Source of the DNA: Tissierellia bacterium
Lineage (GTDB): Bacteria > Bacillota > Clostridia > Tissierellales > Tissierellaceae
Length of the DNA: 32,356 bases
Assembly (NCBI GenBank): GCA_012521625.1
Contig: JAAYLY010000052.1
Coordinates: 1 to 32,356 of the forward strand
Direction: 5' to 3'
Below, piece by piece: positions 7,315-15,096 of this stretch. The translations under genes and the position numbers were made by a program. The stretch's first letter is position 1. Each line of letters begins with the position of its first letter. Below the pieces are notes generated by a model that saw only the letters and a list, made by a program, of their open reading frames with translations, was not told the origin of the DNA and made no database searches.

Positions 7315-8256
7315 CTAATTATCTTCGATTTTATTGTCAATCCAGTAAATAATATCCTGGATTACTTCTTCCCTATTTAGCTCGTTTAGCATCTCATGCC
7401 GACCAGATTGGTAGAGCTTATAGGAGACATCTTTAATATTCAGGCCTTTTAATATTTCATAGAGGTTGATAACCCCCTTACCATAGTTGCCTACAGGATC
7501 ATCACTGCCTGCAAGGATATAGACGGGTATATCTTTAGGAAGCCTTTTTAAGTTATCCCTATTGTAAGTTGTCTTTAAACCCACATATAGATCATGGAAG
7601 AAGGAGACTGGAAATAGGTTGCCACAATAGGGGTCTTCTATATAGGCCCTAACTACCCTATCGTCCCTTGACAACCAGTCGTATTCGGTTTTTACCGGCT
7701 TAAAGCGGCTATTGTATCCGGCAAAGGTTAAATCATGGAAGAGCTGTATCTTTGCCTTTCGGCCTGAAAACTTCATAGCTATCTTAGAAAGGTAGATTCC
7801 TAAATCTATTATTGCCACTGGTTTTCCATTAGTACCTGATAGTATAAGTCCTTGAATACCTTCCCCAAAAATTTGCATATATCTTAGGCTTAAAAATGAG
7901 CCCATACTATGACCAAAGAGGATTATATCTGTATAGGGATTTTCCCTCTCTATAATGTCGGTCATTAGCTTCATATCCTCTACCATATCCTTAAAACCAT
8001 CATTATGGCTTATATAGCCCAGCTCTTCTATAGATGGGGAGGATTTACCATGGCCCCTATGGTCATGGCCATATATTATATAGCCCCTCTTGACCAACTC
8101 CCTAGCAAAATGGTCATAGCGAAGGATATGTTCATTCATACCATGGCTAATCTGCACAGCCCCTCTTACTTCACCCCTAGGCACCCATTTGTAGGCATTG
8201 ATACTGATATTATCCTTATTTAAGAAGCTAAAATTAATCCTCTCGATAGCTATCAC
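7315..8256 (-). CDS. Alpha/beta hydrolase, lysophospholipase / monoacylglycerol lipase type
   Basis: A 313-residue serine hydrolase of the Hydrolase_4 group. The nucleophile elbow is GHSMGS (Ser at about residue 118), the catalytic Asp is in the block AGSDDPVG, and the catalytic His in SGRHEMLNE near the C-terminus. The N-terminal HGMNEHILRYDHFA and HDHRGHGKS motifs are typical of lysophospholipase L2 and monoglyceride lipases, so membrane-lipid or glyceride esters are the probable substrates. No signal peptide is seen, so it should be cytosolic. The start is uncertain: the GTG at 8256 is in frame, but GAGGTGAT around it looks like a ribosome site for a codon slightly downstream, where no ATG exists. 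It is separated from the MATE gene by the inverted repeat. Confidence 0.87.
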   Translation of the reverse strand: MIAIERINFSFLNKDNISINAYKWVPRGEVRGAVQISHGMNEHILRYDHFARELVKRGYIIYGHDHRGHGKSSPSIEELGYISHNDGFKDMVEDMKLMTDIIERENPYTDIILFGHSMGSFLSLRYMQIFGEGIQGLILSGTNGKPVAIIDLGIYLSKIAMKFSGRKAKIQLFHDLTFAGYNSRFKPVKTEYDWLSRDDRVVRAYIEDPYCGNLFPVSFFHDLYVGLKTTYNRDNLKRLPKDIPVYILAGSDDPVGNYGKGVINLYEILKGLNIKDVSYKLYQSGRHEMLNELNREEVIQDIIYWIDNKIEDN

Positions 8257-8341
8257 CTCTTTTTATAGCTCAAAGCTATTAATAGCAGCATATGTAGTAT
8301 TTTTTAATCTAATAGATGTCTATAAAATTATTTTTTATTGG

Positions 8342-8887
8342 TTATTGTTCTTCCTGTCCACCTACTATAATATTTTCAGGGTAAGCATAGTATAGTCTAG
8401 TTCCATTAGATAAAGTTACATCAAAGTCAGTTACCTTATTGCTATTTTCAAGTGGTATAATTAAAGGCAACTCATAATTATCATCTACTCTTATTAAAAC
8501 CTCTATTAAGCCATTATTATTCCTTAACTCAACCTCATCCAGCTTACTTCTTGTAAGTATCTTTGTATCTATAATCTCTCCAGCATCATATTCTGTTTTT
8601 ATTAAACTAGTAATATTATCTTCCTTTACCATTCCTAAAGAATAATATTTCCCATTAATATCAATTACTTTATCATCTATCACAGCCGAATATCTTAACT
8701 CATTCTTTAAGTGTGCAGCAATAAGTCTTGCATCCTGCTGTGCATGTCCCCTATCTCTTCCGGTCTCAAAGGAACGGTTCCCAGCAAATAATAATGAATA
8801 TATAAGGTTAACTACTATGATAAATATTGCAAAAGTTACCACTAACTCAATTAAGGTCAAGCCTTTTCTATTTTGCCATTTTCCCAT
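8342..8887 (-). CDS. Prepilin-type protein (PilW/ComGF-like minor pseudopilin)
   Basis: A 181-residue class III prepilin: short basic leader, cleavage motif RKG9|LTLIE with Glu14 at mature position +5, then a hydrophobic helix through about residue 32. The rest is a hydrophilic globular domain with no recognisable fold. Prepilin peptidase would cleave after Gly9, and the helix would anchor it in the membrane and the pilus or pseudopilus. I start at the ATG at 8887, supported by AGGTGAT just upstream; the GTG at 8896 would overlap that site. It is the last gene of the three-gene pilin-like cluster. By size and position it resembles PilW-type minor pilins. No pilus ATPase or peptidase is in the window. 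Confidence 0.82.
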   Translation of the reverse strand: MGKWQNRKGLTLIELVVTFAIFIIVVNLIYSLLFAGNRSFETGRDRGHAQQDARLIAAHLKNELRYSAVIDDKVIDINGKYYSLGMVKEDNITSLIKTEYDAGEIIDTKILTRSKLDEVELRNNNGLIEVLIRVDDNYELPLIIPLENSNKVTDFDVTLSNGTRLYYAYPENIIVGGQEEQ

Positions 8888-8915
8888 ATTAATCACCTAA
8901 AATATCAATCTAAAT

Positions 8916-9230
8916 CTATGGCTTAGGTACAAAGGTTGTAATTTTAGTTTTATCGTCAGATGATGAAACAATCTTTCCTTTAACATCTATCTTTAAATTT
9001 TCCGTAAATATAATTTGTAAGTCAATCTCCTTTTCGTCTATGTTCTTATAATTATCGATTAACATATCTATGTTTTTTTGTTCTTCATTTATAGCGACTG
9101 TACGATTCCCAGCTTTTACAATATTATTTAGTCCTGTACTAAAAATGCTCATCACAGATATAGATATCATACCAATTATTGCTAAAGCTACTATTACCTC
9201 TATTAAGGTTAAACCTTTTCTATACTTCAT
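8916..9230 (-). CDS. Prepilin-type protein (PilV/GspI-like minor pseudopilin)
   Basis: A 104-residue prepilin: leader MKYRKG6|LTLIEV with Glu11 at mature position +5, then a hydrophobic helix (IVALAIIGMISISVMSIF). The remaining 75 residues are a small polar domain. GGGGGG followed by TAACT precedes the ATG at 9230; a longer frame to 9293 lacks a ribosome site and would overlap the preceding gene. The purine-rich site overlaps the stop codon of the beta-helix gene, so translation is likely coupled. Likely role is a minor subunit of a type IV pilus or type II-like pseudopilus. Confidence 0.82.
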   Translation of the reverse strand: MKYRKGLTLIEVIVALAIIGMISISVMSIFSTGLNNIVKAGNRTVAINEEQKNIDMLIDNYKNIDEKEIDLQIIFTENLKIDVKGKIVSSSDDKTKITTFVPKP

Positions 9231-9240
9231 AGTTACCCCC

Positions 9241-10956
9241 CTATTGGAAATAACCAGCTTTATATTCCCAATGTGTTGATGTAGATGATCCAACTTTGAT
9301 AAGACTTGTATCTATATTATCTGAATTATACTTAATATCTACATTACCAGTAATTGATATAGTTTTACCAACTATTCCTCCAGCTACCGGTGAATTATTC
9401 GTAAACACAATATTGGATTGAGGAGCATAAATAATACCCCGTACTGTTAGAGGAGTACCGTTGCTACCCATTTTTATATCATTATCTATACCAGAAGAAA
9501 TTATATTTCCATATATTATCCCACTACCCTTAAATTCAATATTGCCAGAGTTTACATATAAGTTCCCTTCAACAACTCTTCCGGAGCCAGATATTACAGT
9601 ATTACCATTATTAACATAAATAGATCCTTTCATCATTCCAGATCCATTAATTACAACATTACCACTAAAAGAATAAATATTTCCATACATTGATGCTGAA
9701 CCCGATAATTCAACATTGCCATTATAAGAATATATATTACCATCAACATAACCATTAGGTATTTTTATGTTACCAGACTTAGAAAAGATATTGCCTTTTA
9801 TACCTATGTCTTGGTTACCAGAGGTTTCAAAATTACTATTGTATATATACACATCTCCAAAAACTTGAGAGTTGTTAAATTTAATATTTGATATATTAGT
9901 TTTTATATATATATTAGCATAAATACCCTTTGGACTATTAAGACTAATTTCGCCCCCACTAAAATAGATATTTATATTTGAATTATGATTTTCCCTAAAA
10001 ATACATCTTTGACTACCGCTATTGGTTGTAAATTTTGATTTTATGTGAATATTTACTTCATGAGATCCTTTTACTAATATCTGATATACACTCAGCTCTT
10101 CAGTCCAAATATTTATAGCTCTTTCGCTAGCATCTATTACAAGCGTTTTACCCCAAGGTATATTAATTTTCTCATATCTCCCATTAGAATCTACAGTTAT
10201 TTCATCTACATTATCAAAATTTAAAACTGGACTAAGCGGTAAACTACTGGGATAATTTTCGAACTTAGGGAATTCGGGTATACTATTTTCTTCAGCCTCT
10301 TCAATATAATTTGAGAAAACAGGTATAGAGTAATTTCTTTCGGTAGATATCCTAACAGCTCTATCATCCGACCATTTATCCCTTAACCACCAGTCTGGTC
10401 CTGTAAATTTACTGTTTTCCGCCAAATAGGCTTTACCGGTTATTGTCGGATTATTTGAAATAGTAATATCACCATTTGTTCCAATATCCCCTTCAATTTT
10501 GCCATTACTTATAACAATATCCCCATGCGAAAACACCGCCATATCTATTTCAACTGTTTCGGTAGATGTGGACTCCTTCTCCATCACCTTAACAACTTTA
10601 TCTACCACATCTCCCACTCTTCCAAGTGATTCTATATATAATTTTTCATCTTCTTTTCTTAGGGTTACTATTGCTTTGTTTCCCTCAATATCTATATCAT
10701 TAAGGGTTATTTCTCTCTTTTCTTTGAGTTCATCTTCCAATTGTTCTATTTGCTCTTCATCCATCTTAAGTATGGCTGCTTCTACTGCTACAGCTCCACC
10801 CCTTGCTATATAATAGGCCTGGGTTTTATATTGATAGGAAAAGGATTGCTTATTTTCCGTTACCATAAAGTTTAAGATAAAGGTACCAAATATCATCAGT
10901 ATAGAAAATACCATTAAGGTTAAAAGCAAGGTTGAACCTTTCCTCTTTTTCATCAT
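9241..10956 (-). CDS. Pilin-anchored beta-helix protein (PilX-like N-terminus with bactofilin-like repeats)
   Basis: The 571-residue protein starts with a basic stretch and a hydrophobic helix (about 8-32) like a PilX/minor-pilin N-terminus, but the KG|STLLL junction lacks Glu at +5. The helix is followed by an alpha-helical stem (about 35-85), an alpha/beta part, and a long region of short beta repeats. From about 388 to 486 a 19-20-residue unit recurs roughly five times, of the form GNIY(s)..GNV.I.GSG.M, resembling bactofilin or polymer-forming right-handed beta-helices. Similar GDI(V/T)IS turns occur at 145-170. It is probably membrane-tethered, with the helix outside the membrane. It heads the cluster with the two prepilins. 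Two adjacent ATGs at 10956 and 10953 are possible starts. The function is unknown; a pilus-tip or wall-associated scaffold is inference. Confidence 0.72.
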   Translation of the reverse strand: MMKKRKGSTLLLTLMVFSILMIFGTFILNFMVTENKQSFSYQYKTQAYYIARGGAVAVEAAILKMDEEQIEQLEDELKEKREITLNDIDIEGNKAIVTLRKEDEKLYIESLGRVGDVVDKVVKVMEKESTSTETVEIDMAVFSHGDIVISNGKIEGDIGTNGDITISNNPTITGKAYLAENSKFTGPDWWLRDKWSDDRAVRISTERNYSIPVFSNYIEEAEENSIPEFPKFENYPSSLPLSPVLNFDNVDEITVDSNGRYEKINIPWGKTLVIDASERAINIWTEELSVYQILVKGSHEVNIHIKSKFTTNSGSQRCIFRENHNSNINIYFSGGEISLNSPKGIYANIYIKTNISNIKFNNSQVFGDVYIYNSNFETSGNQDIGIKGNIFSKSGNIKIPNGYVDGNIYSYNGNVELSGSASMYGNIYSFSGNVVINGSGMMKGSIYVNNGNTVISGSGRVVEGNLYVNSGNIEFKGSGIIYGNIISSGIDNDIKMGSNGTPLTVRGIIYAPQSNIVFTNNSPVAGGIVGKTISITGNVDIKYNSDNIDTSLIKVGSSTSTHWEYKAGYFQ

Positions 10957-11095
10957 AATCCCACTTTCCTTCTTTGAATTTAATCAGGAACCAAATTTTA
11001 CCCCACTATATATAACTACACTAAATATCTGAAAGTTATGACTTCCTACATCCTATATAACCATAATATTCCATTTCCTATGCAATTGCAAATAA

Positions 11096-11125
11096 AAATG
11101 AGCTACAACAATTTATAGCTCATTT
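11096..11125 (-). terminator. Intrinsic terminator of cvfB
   Basis: A perfect 10-bp stem (11096-11105 with 11116-11125) with a 10-base loop lies within ten bases of the cvfB stop. On the minus strand the stem ends in a run of T (TTTTTATTT). It separates cvfB from the pilin-like cluster. Confidence 0.82.
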
Positions 11126-11133
11126 AGGTTATT

Positions 11134-11970
11134 TTATTCATTTAAATTAATTTGATAATCGGATATTTGGATGACTCCGTCTTTATATAATTTACCTATA
11201 GCCCTTTTAAAGCCGGATTTGCTCATGTGTAATTCTTCCCTTATTAGGTCTGCCGGGCTCTTATCCCCTAGATTTAAGCTTCCGCCCCTTTCCTTAAGGA
11301 TTTCCAAGACCCTTTCGGCATCCTTATCTATCTGAAGGTAGAACTTATCCCTAAGGCTTAGGTCGAGTTTACCATCATTCTGTACCCTAGTAACCCTTGC
11401 CTCCACCTGGTCACCGACTTCATAGACACCTAATAATTCCTTCTTGGGTATAAGGGCGTCGTATTTGTTATCCACTGCCACAAAGGCACCTATATTCCTA
11501 TGGATGCTATAGATGGTTCCCTTTACTATATCATCTTCCTTATAATCCGAATCGGTCCTCAGCATATCCCTAATCTTCATGGTGGCACATAATCTGCCGG
11601 ACTTATCTACATATAAGCCTACTAAGTAGGTCCTTCCCTTATCTACTGAACCAATAGTTTCACCAAAGGGTAGGAATAGGTCCTTCTCTAAGCCCCAATC
11701 TAGGAAGATTCCTATCTTACTAACATCTACAACCTTTAAGGGGGCAATCTCTCCTAAGGTTATTTTAGGTTCCTTAGTTGTGGCCATATATCTTCCTTTA
11801 GAGTCGTTATAGATAAAGACCCTTATCTTGTCCCCCACCTTCTTATCCTTAGGTAGGTCTGCCCTAGGTAATAAAACGTCATCATCTACTTTCTTCTCTT
11901 CATTTAAGAAGGCACCTATTGAAACAATTCTCTTAATTATTAATTCTTGATATTCTCCTAAATTTATCAT
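11134..11970 (-). CDS. cvfB: CvfB-type S1-domain RNA-binding protein
   Basis: A 278-residue member of the CvfB/YitL family. Three S1-like beta-barrel units are visible at about 1-65, 70-140 and 145-215 (the third with GTIYSIHRNIGAFVAVDNKYDALIPKKEL), followed by a winged-helix domain (about 220-278) with the typical LGDKSPADLIREEL.MSK..FKRAIG.LYK.G block. CvfB homologues bind RNA and affect virulence and haemolysin expression in staphylococci; a specific target here is unknown. The ATG at 11970 has GAGGTG upstream. It has its own promoter (TTGTTA, 17 bases, TAGAAT) and follows the pyk terminator, so it is probably transcribed alone. Confidence 0.88.
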   Translation of the reverse strand: MINLGEYQELIIKRIVSIGAFLNEEKKVDDDVLLPRADLPKDKKVGDKIRVFIYNDSKGRYMATTKEPKITLGEIAPLKVVDVSKIGIFLDWGLEKDLFLPFGETIGSVDKGRTYLVGLYVDKSGRLCATMKIRDMLRTDSDYKEDDIVKGTIYSIHRNIGAFVAVDNKYDALIPKKELLGVYEVGDQVEARVTRVQNDGKLDLSLRDKFYLQIDKDAERVLEILKERGGSLNLGDKSPADLIREELHMSKSGFKRAIGKLYKDGVIQISDYQINLNE

Positions 11971-11996
11971 AATACACCTCTTCCTATGCTAGGAAT

Positions 11997-12025
11997 ATTC
12001 TACCACATGTAAATTCCATTAACAA
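11997..12025 (-). promoter_or_regulatory. SigA-type promoter of cvfB
   Basis: On the minus strand TTGTTA (12020-12025) and TAGAAT (11997-12002) are separated by 17 bases. A 6-bp inverted repeat (11981-11986 with 11990-11995) lies between the -10 box and the ribosome binding site and would form a short hairpin at the 5' end of the mRNA. Confidence 0.55.
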
Positions 12026-12080
12026 CAATATTTATTATTCCTATTTTTATACACTTTATGAATTAAGTAGAAGTAAAAGG

Positions 12081-12102
12081 GCACAGGGGAAATCCCCTGT
12101 GC
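12081..12102 (-). terminator. Intrinsic terminator of pyk
   Basis: A perfect 9-bp GC-rich stem (12081-12089 with 12094-12102) with a 4-base loop starts eight bases past the pyk stop, followed on the minus strand by CCTTTTACTT. The T tract is moderate but the stem is strong. Confidence 0.8.
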
Positions 12103-12110
12103 ACCAACTT

Positions 12111-13868
12111 TTAAAGCACCCTTGCTTCACCCTTATAGATCTGTCCTGTGGCGCTATCTACTGTAACTATATCTCCATCCTTTAATATCTTAGTAGCATC
12201 TTGGGCTCTAACTATAGTAGGTTTATCAAGGTTTAATCCCACTATGGCTGCATGGGAAGTTAGTCCACCGTCTTCTGTAACTATTGCTCCAGCCCTTTCC
12301 ATAAACTTAACCATATCCTTGTCTGTATTTCTGCAGACTAGGATATTGCCATCATCAAATTTAGCTAATAATTCAGCTTCATTATTGGCTATACATACCT
12401 TACCTGAAATGGATTTTCCTCCTATACCAGTACCTGTTAATAAAACCTTACCTATAGTTTGGACCTTGATTAAGTTAGTTGTGCCAGATAAACCGACTGG
12501 AATACCTGCAGTTATTACTACCAGATCTCCCTCTTTTACATAGCCGCTATTGATAGCTGCTTCTATGGAGTTGGATATTACTTCGTCTGTAGTTGCGCTT
12601 TCAGGTGCAAGTACTGGGTATACTCCCCATTCTAAGGCTAATTTCCTCATGACCCTTTCGGAAGTTGTGGCTGCTATTATAGGAGCCTTAGGTCTAAATT
12701 TGGATATAGCCTTGGAGGTGGCTCCTGATGAAGTTGCAGTGATTATAGCTGCAGCTTCTAAGTCCTGGGCAGTGTAACATGTAGCCTTACCTATGGCATG
12801 GGTAGTGGTCATTTCTGCCCTAGCTGATTTCTCCTTTAATATGGCAGTATAGTTTAGGGATTTTTCTGTAGTAACTGCTATCTTATACATGGTCTTAACT
12901 GCTTCCACTGGATATTTACCAGCCGCCGTCTCTCCAGATAACATGATGGCGCTAGTTCCGTCTAAGATAGCGTTAGCCACGTCTGTAACTTCTGCCCTAG
13001 TAGGTCTTGGGTTTCTAATCATGGAGTCTAACATCTGTGTAGCCGTAATAACTGGTTTTCCTGCTAGATTACACTTTCTAATCATCTCTTTTTGAACTAG
13101 TGGCATAGTTTCCGCTTCGATTTCAACGCCTAAGTCCCCTCTGGCAACCATTATACCATCGGAGAAGGCTATGATCTCATCTAGATTATCTACCCCCTGC
13201 TGATTTTCAATCTTGGATACGATGCTTATATGGTGTCCATTATTTTCCTCCAATATCCTTCTGATCTCCGTAACGTCTTCTGCCTTTCTAATAAAGGATG
13301 CAGCTATGAAATCTACTCCATTTTCAATACCAAACAGGATATCGTCTATATCCTTCTGAGTAATGGCTGGTAGGTTTATCTCCACATTTGGAACGTTTAC
13401 TCCCTTGTGGTTTTTAAGGGTTCCACCATTTAATGCCCTACACTTAATATCCGTATTGTCTATGATCTCAATTACTTCTAACTCTACCAGACCATCGTCT
13501 ACCAGGATGATGGAGCCTTCCTTAACATCATTAGGTAGACCCTTGTAGGATATGCTAACGATGGTTTCATCGCCTAGGATATCCCTAGTAGTTAGGGTGA
13601 AGATGTCCCCTTGTTCTAATTCTATGGTTCCCTCTTTAAAATTTCCCAGCCTGATCTCAGGCCCCTTGGTATCCAACATAATTGCTATAGGTAGGTTTAG
13701 TTCCTCCCTAACCTTCTTTATGGTGTCGATCCTCTTTTTATGTTCCTCATGGGAGCCGTGGGAAAAGTTTAGCCTACATACATTTAGTCCATTTAAAAAT
13801 AGTTGTCTTAAAACCTCTTCTGATTCGGATGCAGGTCCTATAGTAGCTACAATCTTAGTTTTCTTCAT
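12111..13868 (-). CDS. pyk: Pyruvate kinase with C-terminal PEP-utilising domain
   Basis: Converts phosphoenolpyruvate and ADP to pyruvate and ATP, the last step of glycolysis. The catalytic barrel shows MLDTKGPEIRLG, KIENQQGVDNLDEI, VARGDLGVE and the signature VITATQMLDSMIRNPRPTRAEV...MLSGETAAGKYP. The 585-residue length comes from an extra C-terminal PEP-utilisers domain (about 475-585) with GGLTSHAAIVG holding a histidine, as in Bacillus-type pyruvate kinases. GGAGG precedes the ATG at 13868. It follows pfkA by 11 bases and ends at a strong terminator, so pfkA and pyk share an mRNA. Its product feeds the PFOR encoded later in this window. Confidence 0.97.
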   Translation of the reverse strand: MKKTKIVATIGPASESEEVLRQLFLNGLNVCRLNFSHGSHEEHKKRIDTIKKVREELNLPIAIMLDTKGPEIRLGNFKEGTIELEQGDIFTLTTRDILGDETIVSISYKGLPNDVKEGSIILVDDGLVELEVIEIIDNTDIKCRALNGGTLKNHKGVNVPNVEINLPAITQKDIDDILFGIENGVDFIAASFIRKAEDVTEIRRILEENNGHHISIVSKIENQQGVDNLDEIIAFSDGIMVARGDLGVEIEAETMPLVQKEMIRKCNLAGKPVITATQMLDSMIRNPRPTRAEVTDVANAILDGTSAIMLSGETAAGKYPVEAVKTMYKIAVTTEKSLNYTAILKEKSARAEMTTTHAIGKATCYTAQDLEAAAIITATSSGATSKAISKFRPKAPIIAATTSERVMRKLALEWGVYPVLAPESATTDEVISNSIEAAINSGYVKEGDLVVITAGIPVGLSGTTNLIKVQTIGKVLLTGTGIGGKSISGKVCIANNEAELLAKFDDGNILVCRNTDKDMVKFMERAGAIVTEDGGLTSHAAIVGLNLDKPTIVRAQDATKILKDGDIVTVDSATGQIYKGEARVL

Positions 13869-13879
13869 AAGTTTTCCTC

Positions 13880-14839
13880 CTAAATTGAAAGTATTTGTGC
13901 AGTTTCATATAGATTTACGTTAAATTCCTTTTTAATACTTAAGGCTTCATCAATATTAAGATTTATAATCTCATTGCATTTTATCCCCAATGCCTTTCCA
14001 GAATTATTATCCAACAATAATTCTACTGCCTTCCTACCCATTTCACTGGCAATTATTCTATCGAATGTACTCGGTGTCCCGCCGCGCTGAATATGTCCCA
14101 GCACGGTTACTCTTGTATCTATGCCAGTTTTTGCATAAATTTCCTTAGCCAAATCGTAAGCGTTACCCACCCCTTCAGCTAAGACGATAATATGGTGAAG
14201 TTTTCCCCTATTTCTACCCCTGATGAGTTTTTGGCAGATGGTATCGATTTTAGTATCCACCTCTGGAACTATGATGGACTCACCACCGCCTGCTAGGCCA
14301 GCATAGAGGGCAATATCTCCACAATGTCTGCCCATGACTTCTATAATGTTGGCCCTGCCATGGGAGGTGGATGTATCCCTAATCTTACTAATGGCATCTA
14401 CCACCGTTTCCACAGCGGTCATAAAGCCTATGGTATAATCAGTATATCCCAAGTCGTTATCTATGGTACAGGGTATTCCAATGGTAGGTACTCCAGCCTT
14501 GGCCAATTCACTGGCACCCCTTAAGGTACCGTCGCCACCTAGGATCACTAGGCTATCTATACCAAATATCTCTATAATATTTAAGGCCTTCTGAAATCCC
14601 TCCTCCGTCATAAACTCATCGGACCTGGTAGTCCTAAGCATAGTTCCACCTCGGTGAATAATGTCGGCCACGGAGGATAGGTTCATCTCTTCAATATCCC
14701 CATTGACAAGACCTGTATAACCCTGCCTAATCCCCAGCATCTTTACCCCATGGTAAAGACCCGTTCGAATAACCGCCCTAATGGCTGCATTCATACCTGG
14801 TGCGTCGCCACCACTAGTTAGTACACCTATTGTTTTCAT
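13880..14839 (-). CDS. pfkA: 6-phosphofructokinase (ATP-dependent)
   Basis: Phosphorylates fructose 6-phosphate to fructose 1,6-bisphosphate. The 319-residue PfkA-type chain shows the ATP site GVLTSGGDAPGMNAAIR at the N-terminus, GGDGTLRGA (about 102-110), the catalytic CTIDND loop (about residues 124-129) and LGHIQRGGTPS for sugar and effector binding. Gly in GGDGT after the aspartate marks the ATP-dependent rather than PPi-dependent type. Length is standard. GAGGGGG lies just before the ATG at 14839. It sits between the small DUF2007-like gene and pyk in the conserved dnaE-pfkA-pyk order of Firmicutes. Confidence 0.97.
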   Translation of the reverse strand: MKTIGVLTSGGDAPGMNAAIRAVIRTGLYHGVKMLGIRQGYTGLVNGDIEEMNLSSVADIIHRGGTMLRTTRSDEFMTEEGFQKALNIIEIFGIDSLVILGGDGTLRGASELAKAGVPTIGIPCTIDNDLGYTDYTIGFMTAVETVVDAISKIRDTSTSHGRANIIEVMGRHCGDIALYAGLAGGGESIIVPEVDTKIDTICQKLIRGRNRGKLHHIIVLAEGVGNAYDLAKEIYAKTGIDTRVTVLGHIQRGGTPSTFDRIIASEMGRKAVELLLDNNSGKALGIKCNEIINLNIDEALSIKKEFNVNLYETAQILSI

Positions 14840-14878
14840 ATGATCCCCCTCGTAAAGATAATATCTTTATTCTTATGC

Positions 14879-15073
14879 TTATAATATATCTAATTCTACT
14901 AGGACTGATTGGATCTCTTCTGCTTCGAAAGTTGGAGCTAAGATTTCGTATAGTTCTTCATCACCTTCTGTGGCAAAATATTTACGCTTAACTATAAATC
15001 CTTCTGCCTTTAGCTTACATTCAACTTCTTCAGCCCATTCTTGTCCAGTAGCTACATATACAGTAGTCCACAT
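14879..15073 (-). CDS. Small DUF2007-like protein between dnaE and pfkA
   Basis: A 64-residue protein (starting MWTTVYVATGQEWAEEVECK) with a beta-alpha-beta pattern. It resembles the short DUF2007 / putative signal-transducing proteins that have one compact alpha/beta fold. No catalytic motif is visible, although the acidic C-terminal half (EGDEELYEILAPTFEAEEIQ) is conserved-looking. The ribosome site AGGGGGAGGC overlaps the space after dnaE (stop 15097), and the gene lies between dnaE and pfkA, so all are likely cotranscribed. The function is unknown. Such small proteins commonly occur at this locus in Clostridia, sometimes under doubtful names. Confidence 0.72.
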   Translation of the reverse strand: MWTTVYVATGQEWAEEVECKLKAEGFIVKRKYFATEGDEELYEILAPTFEAEEIQSVLVELDIL

Positions 15074-15096
15074 AAAGCCTCCCCCTTTAAGCCAAA

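Noticed and set aside
7242..7340. Extended N-terminus of the MATE protein
   Set aside because: The extra 33 residues would be encoded by the inverted repeat and spacer. The internal ATG at 7241 has a proper ribosome site and gives a normal family length.
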